Below, piece by piece: positions 34,384-42,076 of a stretch of DNA of 64,000 nt. The position numbers and the translations under genes are program-made. The notes below the pieces were generated by a model. That model saw only the letters and a program-made list of their open reading frames with translations, made no database searches and was not told the DNA's origin. This stretch comes from Pararhizobium capsulatum DSM 1112 (lineage in GTDB: Bacteria > Pseudomonadota > Alphaproteobacteria > Rhizobiales > Rhizobiaceae), in assembly GCF_030814475.1 (NCBI RefSeq), contig NZ_JAUSVF010000001.1, positions 2,858,001-2,922,000 on the forward strand, read 5' to 3'. The first letter of the stretch is position 1. The number at the start of each line of letters is the position of its first letter.

Positions 34384-35477
34384 TGGCGCATATCGACGAA
34401 AACCCGCTTGGCCGCCATCTGCCGCTTGATCCGTTGCCCGGCCATTCTTCGCGCGGCCGTCTCGAACGTGTGCTCCGGCGCGGCGAATTTGCCGTCACCG
34501 CCGAACTCAATCCGCCGGACAGCGCCAATCCGGAAGACGTCTACGAGCGCGCTGCGATCTTCGAAGGCTGGGTGGATGGCATCAACGCCGTCGATGCCTC
34601 CGGCGCCAACTGCCATATGTCGTCCGTCGGCATCTGCGCGCTGCTGACCCGCATGGGCTACGCCCCGATCATGCAGATCGCCTGCCGCGACAAGAACCGC
34701 ATCGCCATTCAGGGCGACGTGCTGGGTGCTGCCGCCATGGGCGTGGCCAACATCATGTGCCTGACTGGCGACGGCGTGCAGGCCGGCGACCAGCCAGGCG
34801 CCAAGCCGGTGTTCGATCTCGACTGCATGTCGCTGCTCGAAACCGTGCGCATCATGCGCGACAATTCGAAATTCCTCTCGGGCCGCAAGCTCACCTCGCC
34901 GCCGCAGGTTTTTCTGGGTGCTGCCATCAATCCCTTCGCCCCGCCTTACGACTTCCGCCCCTATCGCCTTGCCAAGAAGATCGAAGCCGGCGCGCAGTTC
35001 GTGCAGAGCCAGTATTGCTTCGATATCCCGATGTTCCGGGACTACATGAACAAGGTCCGCGATCTCGGCCTTGACGAAAAATGCTACATCCTCGTCGGCG
35101 TTGGCCCGATGGCGTCTGCCAAGACCGCCAACTGGATCCGCAACAATGTGCCGGGCATCCACATTCCCGACGCTGTCATCAAGCGGCTGGAGGGCGCACA
35201 GGACCAGAAGAAGGAAGGCAAGCAGCTCTGCATCGACATCATCAACGAGGTGAAGGAGATCAAGGGCGTTTCCGGCGTGCATGTCATGGCCTACCGGCAG
35301 GAGGAATATGTCGCGGAGATCGTGCATGACTCCGGTGTCCTGAAGGGCCGCACCCCCTGGACCCGCGAGCGCAACCTTGGCGACAACGCGGTCGAGCAGC
35401 GGATCGAAGCGCTGAAGGACGGCAAGACGGAAAACCAGGAGCAGATGGCCGAAACCGCCGCCCATCATCCGCACTGA
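34383..35477 (+). CDS. metF: Methylenetetrahydrofolate reductase (MetF of a MetVF pair)
   Basis: 364 residues, FAD-dependent MTHFR barrel. Text includes AVTAELNPPDSANPEDVYERA, CRDKNRIAIQGDVLGAAAMG and NIMCLTGDG, all from the flavin/folate site. In this setting it probably runs towards methylene-THF, oxidising the methyl group taken from a methylated amine. Its ATG overlaps the MetV stop by one base. The electron acceptor is not evident; no RnfC2-like or NADH-binding partner gene is adjacent. The much longer open frame beginning at 33960 is not used. Confidence 0.9.
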   Translation: MAHIDENPLGRHLPLDPLPGHSSRGRLERVLRRGEFAVTAELNPPDSANPEDVYERAAIFEGWVDGINAVDASGANCHMSSVGICALLTRMGYAPIMQIACRDKNRIAIQGDVLGAAAMGVANIMCLTGDGVQAGDQPGAKPVFDLDCMSLLETVRIMRDNSKFLSGRKLTSPPQVFLGAAINPFAPPYDFRPYRLAKKIEAGAQFVQSQYCFDIPMFRDYMNKVRDLGLDEKCYILVGVGPMASAKTANWIRNNVPGIHIPDAVIKRLEGAQDQKKEGKQLCIDIINEVKEIKGVSGVHVMAYRQEEYVAEIVHDSGVLKGRTPWTRERNLGDNAVEQRIEALKDGKTENQEQMAETAAHHPH

Positions 35478-35546
35478 TCGAACAAGCAGACATTTGAACA
35501 ATCGGGCGCACTCCGGGAGAGAAGCGCCCCCGACAGAGGATCAGAC

Positions 35547-36512
35547 ATGACGCGTACCATCGTTGCCTCCGCCACCCGCGAGATCATCATCGGTTTCGAC
35601 CAGCCCTTCTGCGTCATCGGTGAGCGTATCAACCCGACGGGCCGCAAGAAGCTCGCCGCCGAGATGATCGAGGGCAATTTCGACACCGTCATCAAGGATG
35701 CGCTAGAGCAGGTCGCAGCGGGCGCGACGATGCTCGACGTCAATGCCGGCGTCACCTCTGTCAATCCAAACGAGACCGAGCCTGGCCTTCTGGTGAAGAC
35801 CATGGAAATCGTCCAGGGTCTCGTTGATGTGCCGCTGTCGATCGACAGTTCCGTCACGGCCGCCATCGAGGCAGCCCTGAAGGTCGCCAAGGGTCGCCCG
35901 CTGGTCAACTCGGTCACCGGCGAGGAAGAGAAACTCGAAGCCATCCTGCCGCTCTGCAAGAAATACGACGTCCCGGTTGTCGCGATCTCCAACGACGAAA
36001 CCGGCATTTCCATGGACCCGGACGTTCGTTTCGCGGTTGCGAAGAAAATTGTCGAGCGCGCCATGGATTATGGTATCAAGCCGCACGATATCGTCGTCGA
36101 TCCGCTGGTCATGCCCATCGGTGCACTGGGCGATGCCGGCCGTCAGGTCTTCCAGCTGCTCTACCGGCTGCGCAACGAACTGAAGGTCAATACCACCTGC
36201 GGCCTGTCGAACATCTCCTTTGGCCTGCCGCATCGCCACGGCATCAACGCCGGCTTCATTCCGATGGTCATCGGCGCCGGCATGACGTCCGCCATCATGA
36301 ACCCCTGCCGCCCGCAGGAAATGGAAGCCGTTCGCGCCGCCAATGTCCTGAACGGCACCGATCCGAACTGCGGCAACTGGATCATGACCTATCGTGATCA
36401 TAAACCGGCTGAAGGTGGCGCTGTTGCCACCGCAGCCTCCCCGGCAGGCGCCGGCGGCGGTCGCCGTGGCGGCCGCGCAGGCCGCGCGGGTGCCGGTGCA
36501 AGGGCGGAATAA
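35547..36512 (+). CDS. Methyltetrahydrofolate:corrinoid protein methyltransferase (pterin-binding)
   Basis: 321 residues, pterin-binding (DHPS-like) barrel: FCVIGERINPTGRKKLAAEM, GATMLDVNAG, PLSIDSS and NTTCGLSNISFGLP, as in MeTr/AcsE and MtgA. It would take the methyl group from the corrinoid protein to THF. GAGGATC precedes the ATG. The last 30 residues form a Gly/Arg/Ala-rich tail (GGGRRGGRAGRAGAGARAE) outside the barrel, absent from the acetogen enzymes I know. It follows metF after 69 bases in the same operon. Confidence 0.9.
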   Translation: MTRTIVASATREIIIGFDQPFCVIGERINPTGRKKLAAEMIEGNFDTVIKDALEQVAAGATMLDVNAGVTSVNPNETEPGLLVKTMEIVQGLVDVPLSIDSSVTAAIEAALKVAKGRPLVNSVTGEEEKLEAILPLCKKYDVPVVAISNDETGISMDPDVRFAVAKKIVERAMDYGIKPHDIVVDPLVMPIGALGDAGRQVFQLLYRLRNELKVNTTCGLSNISFGLPHRHGINAGFIPMVIGAGMTSAIMNPCRPQEMEAVRAANVLNGTDPNCGNWIMTYRDHKPAEGGAVATAASPAGAGGGRRGGRAGRAGAGARAE

Positions 36513-36532
36513 TCCGCCCGGAAAGAGTACCA

Positions 36533-36874
36533 ATGTTTTTCAGTGCAGATCTGCTCGACGAATTCGCAAGCCTCTGGTTCCAGGCGCCGCTGGTCATCTC
36601 GTCGCGCATGCAGGACTTCGCAGCCGCCGGCATGGCTGGCACACCCGGCAGCGTCGCGGAAGCGAGCCGCATGTTCACCGAAAAGCTCTCGGCAGCTGCC
36701 GAGAGCCTGATGGCGCTCAATACAGCCATGGTCAATGAGGGGATGATCGCCGCAACGGCCGCGGCGACGGGCACCTGTTCCAACTTTACCGACGCCTCCG
36801 ATCGCCTTGCGGTGGCAGCCTTAAAGCCCTACGGCAAACGAATCCGCGCCAACGCCCTGCGGCTTGCAAAATAA
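36533..36874 (+). CDS. Unknown 113-residue helical protein within the corrinoid operon
   Basis: 113 residues, nearly all helix, with Met/Ala-rich amphipathic segments (SRMFTEKLSAAAESLMALN). It recalls phasins or other surface-binding helical proteins, but I see no firm family. It sits 20 bases after the pterin methyltransferase and 29 before the RACo homologue, so it is clearly a member of the operon. A scaffold or adaptor role is possible. The tail KPYGKRIRANALRLAK is basic. Confidence 0.7.
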   Translation: MFFSADLLDEFASLWFQAPLVISSRMQDFAAAGMAGTPGSVAEASRMFTEKLSAAAESLMALNTAMVNEGMIAATAAATGTCSNFTDASDRLAVAALKPYGKRIRANALRLAK

Positions 36875-36903
36875 GCGGTCTGGCGAAATAGAAGGAACCC
36901 ATC

Positions 36904-38946
36904 GTGTCGCCCAAGGAAAATCGCAGCGATCCCCTCGTGCTCTTCATGCCGTCCGGCAAGCGCGGCCGTTTTCCGGTTGGCACGCCTGTCCTGGATGCTG
37001 CGCGATCGCTCGGGGTCTATGTCGAAAGCGTCTGTGGCGGACGAGCGACATGCGGGCGCTGTCAGATCACGGTACAGGAAGGCAGTTTTGCCAAGCACCA
37101 GATCGTTTCAAAAAACGAAAACCTGTCTCCGAAGGGACCGAAAGAAGAGCGCTACGAGCAGATTCGCGGGCTTCCAGAAGGCCGCCGCCTCTCCTGTTCC
37201 TCGCAGATCCTCGGTGATCTCGTCGTCGATGTGCCCCAGGATACGGTCATCAATGCGCAGGTGGTGCGCAAGGCCGCAACCGATCGCATCATCGAACGTA
37301 ATGCCGCAGTCCAGCTCTGCTATGTCGAGGTTGAAGAACCCGATATGCACAAGCCACTCGGCGATCTCGACCGGCTGAAGGCCGTGCTGCAGAAGGACTG
37401 GGGCTGGAAAGACCTGCTGATCGCCCCTCACCTCATCCCGCAGCTTCAGGGCATCCTGCGCAAGGGTAATTGGGCGGTGACGGCCGCGATCCATCGCGAC
37501 ATGGACAGTTCGCGTCCCTTCATCGTCGGCCTCTGGCCGGGCCTGAAGAACGAGGCTTACGGCATCGCCTGCGACATCGGCTCGACGACCATCGCAATGC
37601 ACCTCGTTTCGCTGCTGTCCGGCCGTATCGCCGCCTCCTCGGGCACGTCTAACCCGCAGATCCGCTTTGGTGAAGACCTGATGAGCCGCGTCTCCTATGT
37701 GATGATGAACCCGGACGGGCGCGAGGCGATGACCAAGGCCGTGCGTGAAGCCATCAACGGTCTGATCGGCAAGGTCTGCGAGGAAGGCAATGTCGATCGC
37801 CACGACATTCTCGACGCCGTTTTCGTCGCCAACCCGATCATGCACCACCTGTTTCTCGGCATCGATCCGACCGAACTCGGCCAGGCCCCCTTCGCACTCG
37901 CCGTTTCCGGCGCGCTGCAATATTGGGCGCATGAGATCGAGATCGACGTCAACCGCGGTGCGCGCGTCTATCTGCTGCCCTGCATCGCCGGCCATGTCGG
38001 CGCGGATGCTGCCGGCGCCACGCTTGCTGAAGGACCCTACCGGCAGGACCGGATGATGCTGCTCGTCGATGTCGGCACCAATGCCGAAATCGTGCTCGGC
38101 AACCGCCAGCGTGTTGTCGCCGCGTCCTCACCCACCGGCCCCGCTTTCGAGGGCGCGGAAATCTCGTCCGGCCAGCGTGCGGCGCCCGGCGCAATCGAGC
38201 GCGTGCGTATCGATCCGGTGACACTGGAGCCGAAGTTCCGAGTGATCGGCGTCGATGCATGGTCTGATGAAGCCGGTTTCAGCGAGGCGGCAGCCGCCGT
38301 CGGCGTTACCGGTATCTGCGGCTCGGCGATCATTGAGGTCGTCGCCGAAATGTACCTCTCGGGCATCATCTCGGAAGATGGCGTCGTCGATGGCGGCATG
38401 GCGGAGCGCAGCCCACGCATTATCCCCAACGGCCGCACCTTCTCCTACCTGCTGCATGACGGCGAACAACGGATCACGGTCACCCAGAACGACGTACGCG
38501 CCATCCAGCTCGCCAAGGCCGCACTTTACGCCGGCATCAAGCTCTTGATGGAAAAGCAGGGTGTCGAGCATGTCGATACCATCCGCTTCGCCGGCGCCTT
38601 CGGCTCGTTCATCGATCCTAAATACGCGATGGTGCTGGGCCTGATCCCGGATTGCGATCTGGACGAGGTGAAGGCCGTCGGCAACGCCGCCGGCACCGGC
38701 GCGCTGATGGCGCTCCTCAATCGCGGCCACCGCCGCGAGATCGAGGAAACAGTCAAGAAAATCGAGAAGATAGAGACCGCGCTTGAATCAAAATTTCAAG
38801 AGCATTTCGTCTACGCGATGGCGCTGCCGAACAAGGTCGATCGATTCCCGAAGCTTTCAGCCGTCGTGACGCTGCCGGAGCGCAAGGTGCTGTCCGACGA
38901 TGGTGGCGAAGGTGGCGGACGACGACGCAGGCGCAGCCGCGAATAG
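36904..38946 (+). CDS. RACo-type corrinoid reductive activase (2Fe-2S plus ASKHA domains)
   Basis: 680 residues from GTG at 36904 (GAAGGAA upstream). Residues about 10-105 are a 2Fe-2S ferredoxin domain with Cys44, 50, 53 (CGGRATCGRC) and Cys98 (LSCSSQ). A linker leads to an ASKHA ATPase domain (ACDIGSTTIAMHLVSL, LLVDVGTNAEIVLGNR, AGAFGSFIDPKYA). RACo proteins use ATP to drive reduction of inactive Co(II) corrinoid to Co(I), a need that is acute in an aerobe. The C-terminus is Arg/Gly-rich (DDGGEGGGRRRRRSRE). The topoisomerase frame overlaps its last 47 bases. Confidence 0.9.
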   Translation: MSPKENRSDPLVLFMPSGKRGRFPVGTPVLDAARSLGVYVESVCGGRATCGRCQITVQEGSFAKHQIVSKNENLSPKGPKEERYEQIRGLPEGRRLSCSSQILGDLVVDVPQDTVINAQVVRKAATDRIIERNAAVQLCYVEVEEPDMHKPLGDLDRLKAVLQKDWGWKDLLIAPHLIPQLQGILRKGNWAVTAAIHRDMDSSRPFIVGLWPGLKNEAYGIACDIGSTTIAMHLVSLLSGRIAASSGTSNPQIRFGEDLMSRVSYVMMNPDGREAMTKAVREAINGLIGKVCEEGNVDRHDILDAVFVANPIMHHLFLGIDPTELGQAPFALAVSGALQYWAHEIEIDVNRGARVYLLPCIAGHVGADAAGATLAEGPYRQDRMMLLVDVGTNAEIVLGNRQRVVAASSPTGPAFEGAEISSGQRAAPGAIERVRIDPVTLEPKFRVIGVDAWSDEAGFSEAAAAVGVTGICGSAIIEVVAEMYLSGIISEDGVVDGGMAERSPRIIPNGRTFSYLLHDGEQRITVTQNDVRAIQLAKAALYAGIKLLMEKQGVEHVDTIRFAGAFGSFIDPKYAMVLGLIPDCDLDEVKAVGNAAGTGALMALLNRGHRREIEETVKKIEKIETALESKFQEHFVYAMALPNKVDRFPKLSAVVTLPERKVLSDDGGEGGGRRRRRSRE

Positions 38947-40111
38947 GCGGACAACGTCAGACCAGATTCTTGCGTTTCTGCCGGAACTTCGGAAGGCCTC
39001 TGCGAGTTTTGGCGACACTGTGGATCAAGTTGTCAAACTCACGGCCAAGCCTCCATCAACGTCAGCAATCGCGGACGCAGCCGCAGCCGTTTCCGAACTC
39101 GTCTATCTGGAGCGTCTTGAGCACGGCATCAGCCGCAAACCGGGCAAGCGCGGCTTCCTCTACCACGACGCCGATGGCAAACGCATCATCGACCCCGTAG
39201 AGCTCGATCGCATCGCCGCCCTGGCCATCCCGCCCGCCTATACCGACGTGCTGATCTCACCCGATCCGCTCAGCCATCTTCAGGCAACAGGCTACGATCA
39301 ACGGGGACGCAAACAGTACCGCTATCATCCGCAATGGTCGCAGGAACGCGGGCGCGACAAGTTTGCCATGCTCCCCGCCTTTGCCGCAACGCTTCCGCGC
39401 ATCCGTGAGAAGGTCGATGCCGACCTGCGCCGCCGCAAGCCGGACATGGAAAAGGCACTCGCAACCGTCGTCTTCCTGCTCGACCGCCTGTTCATTCGCA
39501 TCGGCAACCAGACCTATGCGGAGGAAAACGGTTCGTTCGGACTGACGACGCTGCGCAACAGACACGTCAAGGTGAACGGCTCCAGCGTCCTATTCAACTT
39601 CAAGGGAAAATCTGGAAAGGAATGGCGGCTGAAGCACAGCGACCGGCGCATCACCCGCGCCATCCGCTCGCTGCAGGAGCTGCCCGGCCAGCAGCTCTTC
39701 CAATACCTCGACCAAGACGGGAATCGGCATCAGATCCGCTCCCAGGACGTCAACGCCTACATCCGGGAAGCTGCAGGTGCCGATTTCAGCTCACGCCAGT
39801 TTCGCACCTGGGGCGCCACGCATATGGCGGCAACCGCCCTCGCCGCTCTTGAGCCACCGCAGACACAGAGAGCTTTGAAACTGCAGCTAAACGCCGTCAT
39901 CGACCAGGTGGCCGGACGACTGGTCAATACCCGTGCCGTTTGCCGCTCGTCGTATATTCACCCGCAGGTGTTTGCGGATTTCGAGAGTGGTGCCCTCACT
40001 GAACTCGCCCGCATGAGGGCGAGCCGCAGCACGTCGCTTTCACGTTGGATGGAAGACGACGAAATCCGCGTGATGCGCTGGCTCAAGCAGGCGTCGAAAG
40101 ACGCCGGCTGA
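38900..40111 (+). CDS. DNA topoisomerase IB (poxvirus/eukaryote type)
   Basis: 403 residues. N-terminal domain with KRGFLYHDADGKRI, catalytic domain with LLDRLFIRIGNQTYAEENG, KHVKV-like RHVKVNG, and the nucleophile Tyr352 in CRSSYIHP. It relaxes supercoils via a 3'-phosphotyrosine link. Such bacterial TopIB genes are common in Rhizobiales. The start at 38900 overlaps the RACo gene by 47 bases; GTG codons at 38903 and 38912 are alternatives, and no strong ribosome binding site helps to choose. The overlap is probably accidental to function. Confidence 0.92.
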   Translation: MVAKVADDDAGAAANRRTTSDQILAFLPELRKASASFGDTVDQVVKLTAKPPSTSAIADAAAAVSELVYLERLEHGISRKPGKRGFLYHDADGKRIIDPVELDRIAALAIPPAYTDVLISPDPLSHLQATGYDQRGRKQYRYHPQWSQERGRDKFAMLPAFAATLPRIREKVDADLRRRKPDMEKALATVVFLLDRLFIRIGNQTYAEENGSFGLTTLRNRHVKVNGSSVLFNFKGKSGKEWRLKHSDRRITRAIRSLQELPGQQLFQYLDQDGNRHQIRSQDVNAYIREAAGADFSSRQFRTWGATHMAATALAALEPPQTQRALKLQLNAVIDQVAGRLVNTRAVCRSSYIHPQVFADFESGALTELARMRASRSTSLSRWMEDDEIRVMRWLKQASKDAG

Positions 40112-40121
40112 CAGGTTCCGC

Positions 40122-41006
40122 TCACCCCAGGGCGATAAAGGCTGCGCGCACATGCTCTGCGACAGCAAGCACGGGAGCCGTCGCATTGTCGATCACCTTG
40201 AGGCCGATATTGTAGCGACCAAGTTCCGGCAGCCCTTCAGCCTCGCCCAGTTCCACAAGCTCGCCCTGCACCAGATAACGCGGCAGGGGCGCGATCGCCA
40301 GATCGGCCTGGATCGCAGCCCGCTGGCCTGTCGTATGGGCGCTGAGGAAGGCAACGCGGAAACGACGGCCGGATCGCGTCAGCCGCTCGACCGCGTCGGC
40401 TCGCCAGACGCAGCCGTCTTCCCACATTGAGACCGGCAGCGGATCGCGCGTGTGGGCCGTGCCGCAACGAATGCCGGCCCAGACCAGCTTCTCCTGCACC
40501 AGAAGCTCCTCGGCGCTGCTCTCGTCGTCATAGAAGCTGTTGTAGATGACAATATCCATGCGGTGTTCGTCGACGCGCTTGCGCATGACATTGCTCGTGC
40601 CGATCGTCACATCCACCGTCACGTTCGGATAGGATTCGGCAAAGCGCTTCAACACCTCCGGCAGGATGCGCTCTCCGATGTCCTCCGGTGCGCCGACCCG
40701 CACGATGCCGTTCATGTCTGGGAGCAGGAAGCGTGAGACGGCTTCGTTGTTGAGCGCCAGCATGCGCCGGGCGAACCCCAGAAGCACTTCGCCCTTGGGT
40801 GTCAATGAGACAGAGCGCGCGTCGCGCAGGAACAGGACACAGCCCAGCGTTTCCTCAAGCTTCTTGATCTGCATCGAGACCGCCGACGGCGTCCGATAGA
40901 CGGTTTCGGCGGCCGTCGTGAAGTTGCCGGTCTCTGCAATCGCCACGAAGGTCTTCAAAACGTCGAGTTCGAGAAGCGGCAGCACGTGCCGGAGCATCAT
41001 ATTCAT
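40122..41006 (-). CDS. LysR family transcriptional regulator
   Basis: 294 residues from the ATG at 41006; frames upstream add 15 less typical residues. N-terminal winged helix (LDVLKTFVAIAETGNFTTAA and AVSMQIKKLEETLG), then a ligand domain with GAPEDIGERILPEVL. It resembles the LsrB/VtlR-like branch of rhizobial regulators, one of which is known in Brucella and Agrobacterium to control small DUF1127 proteins. It is divergent from a small gene that looks DUF1127-like, with a T-N11-A site between them, so that gene is its likely target. Converges with topoisomerase IB. Confidence 0.88.
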   Translation of the reverse strand: MNMMLRHVLPLLELDVLKTFVAIAETGNFTTAAETVYRTPSAVSMQIKKLEETLGCVLFLRDARSVSLTPKGEVLLGFARRMLALNNEAVSRFLLPDMNGIVRVGAPEDIGERILPEVLKRFAESYPNVTVDVTIGTSNVMRKRVDEHRMDIVIYNSFYDDESSAEELLVQEKLVWAGIRCGTAHTRDPLPVSMWEDGCVWRADAVERLTRSGRRFRVAFLSAHTTGQRAAIQADLAIAPLPRYLVQGELVELGEAEGLPELGRYNIGLKVIDNATAPVLAVAEHVRAAFIALG

Positions 41007-41046
41007 GGCGACCTCATCAATCAGTTTTTCTGAAAGATAACATGAT

Positions 41047-41077
41047 TTCATTTCGTTTGATTGAACCTCAGATGAGG
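41047..41077. promoter_or_regulatory. LysR-type binding site candidates
   Basis: Between the divergent LysR gene and small gene lie TTCA-N11-TGAA (41047-41065), the classic T-N11-A pattern, and directly next to it the palindrome CCTCAGATGAGG (41066-41077). Either could bind the regulator; neither is tested. Confidence 0.45.
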
Positions 41078-41119
41078 ACGATAGTCAAGGCATACCGATG
41101 AGCCTTGAAGGAGCTGATC

Positions 41120-41314
41120 ATGCAAAACACCGCCCTGAAAGTTCCGGCAGCCACGTTGCCGCTGGAAGACAGGCTGCATTTGCTCATCTCATGGGCGAGC
41201 CGAAAGATGTCTGAACGGCGCATCGAGACAACGCGCAGATTGACCCAGCAGGAGATCGCAAACCTGCCGGAAAACCTGCGAATCGACATCGGAACAAGAC
41301 ATCAAGAGATGTGA
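41120..41314 (+). CDS. Small DUF1127-like protein
   Basis: 64 residues. The second half (ISWASRKMSERRIETTRRL then LPENLRIDIG) resembles the YjiS/DUF1127 pattern of a Trp, an Arg-rich helix and a final L-x-DIG. AAGGAGC precedes the start region; the ATG at 41120 is chosen over an upstream codon at 41105. Such proteins are often RNA-binding regulators of phosphate and carbon metabolism in alphaproteobacteria. It is probably under control of the adjacent LysR protein. Confidence 0.65.
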   Translation: MQNTALKVPAATLPLEDRLHLLISWASRKMSERRIETTRRLTQQEIANLPENLRIDIGTRHQEM

Positions 41315-41420
41315 TGCATCGCATCAAATATATTCGCTTGAATGATGAATGAGGTTGCGGCATTACCATCCCATGGTCGCGACCTTTTGACGTAAAACCC
41401 TCTCAAAAGGAACCAGTACA

Positions 41421-41648
41421 ATGGCATTCCACAGTCTTGAAACACCCACCAGCTCGTCCAGCCGGATCGAAACCGTCCTTCATGGCGTAAGCGGTCTTGG
41501 CCATCGCGCACTTGCCTCCTGGCGCCGCCATCAAGCCGAGCGTGCGTTGGAAGGTCTCTCCTTCGACACATTGAAGGACATCGGCTTCCCCTCCGCTGAC
41601 GACCTCGGCAAGAATGATGCGACTGCGATGGACACGCCGGCACGATGA
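41421..41648 (+). CDS. DUF1127 domain protein
   Basis: 75 residues with the DUF1127 core LASWRRHQAERALEGLSFDT then LKDIGFPS. An AAAGGAA site precedes the ATG. It lies 106 bases after the similar small gene and ends before a clear terminator. The Arg-rich helix suggests nucleic-acid binding. Extra residues on both sides are of low complexity (Ser/Thr rich start). Confidence 0.82.
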   Translation: MAFHSLETPTSSSSRIETVLHGVSGLGHRALASWRRHQAERALEGLSFDTLKDIGFPSADDLGKNDATAMDTPAR

Positions 41649-41701
41649 CATCGACGACCGAGGCATCCGACAAAAATCCTCCCGCCGAAATTGATTGTTG
41701 A

Positions 41702-41736
41702 AAAGGGCATTCCACTCAAAACGGGATGCCCTTTTT
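41702..41736 (+). terminator. Rho-independent terminator after the DUF1127 gene
   Basis: Stem AAGGGCATTCC with GGGATGCCCTT (one G-U pair) and a 9-base loop, ending in TTTTT. It starts about 53 bases after the DUF1127 stop. Confidence 0.85.
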
Positions 41737-42076
41737 GCATGGCCCAGACAGTCGCGATGACGTCACAGAACCGGCATGCGGTACTTGCCTGTTTCCGACA
41801 GCCCGTCTTTTCTCTCCTGTACCTGCTTCCCCACAACCAATATTGCCCTCTCCGCCACATCCATGAGAGACAAGAACCAAAGGCGACATTTTTGTCGCTA
41901 CAGCGCAATAATCAGGCATGGCAGCGACAGGATGGCGTCATTTTAGGCAACCCAGTCGCTTGCGCCCACATTAAATTCTTTGCAGTCGCAGCCATCCATG
42001 CCAATGTCGCAATCAGGAAAGCCAGATATCTGCCTTTCCCTTGAACTAGCGTATCCGTAGCGCATGGAACTCGCCG
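41737..42076. other. Intergenic region before the GlxA/GbdR-like regulator
   Basis: About 340 bases with no supported gene. The short open frames on both strands lack family resemblance. It should hold the promoter of the AraC-type regulator; I see no clear operator in it. Confidence 0.5.

Noticed and set aside
33960..35477. 505-codon version of the MetF protein
   Set aside because: Its first 141 codons overlap MetV in another frame; the ATG at 34383 gives the normal MTHFR start and overlaps the MetV stop by one base.
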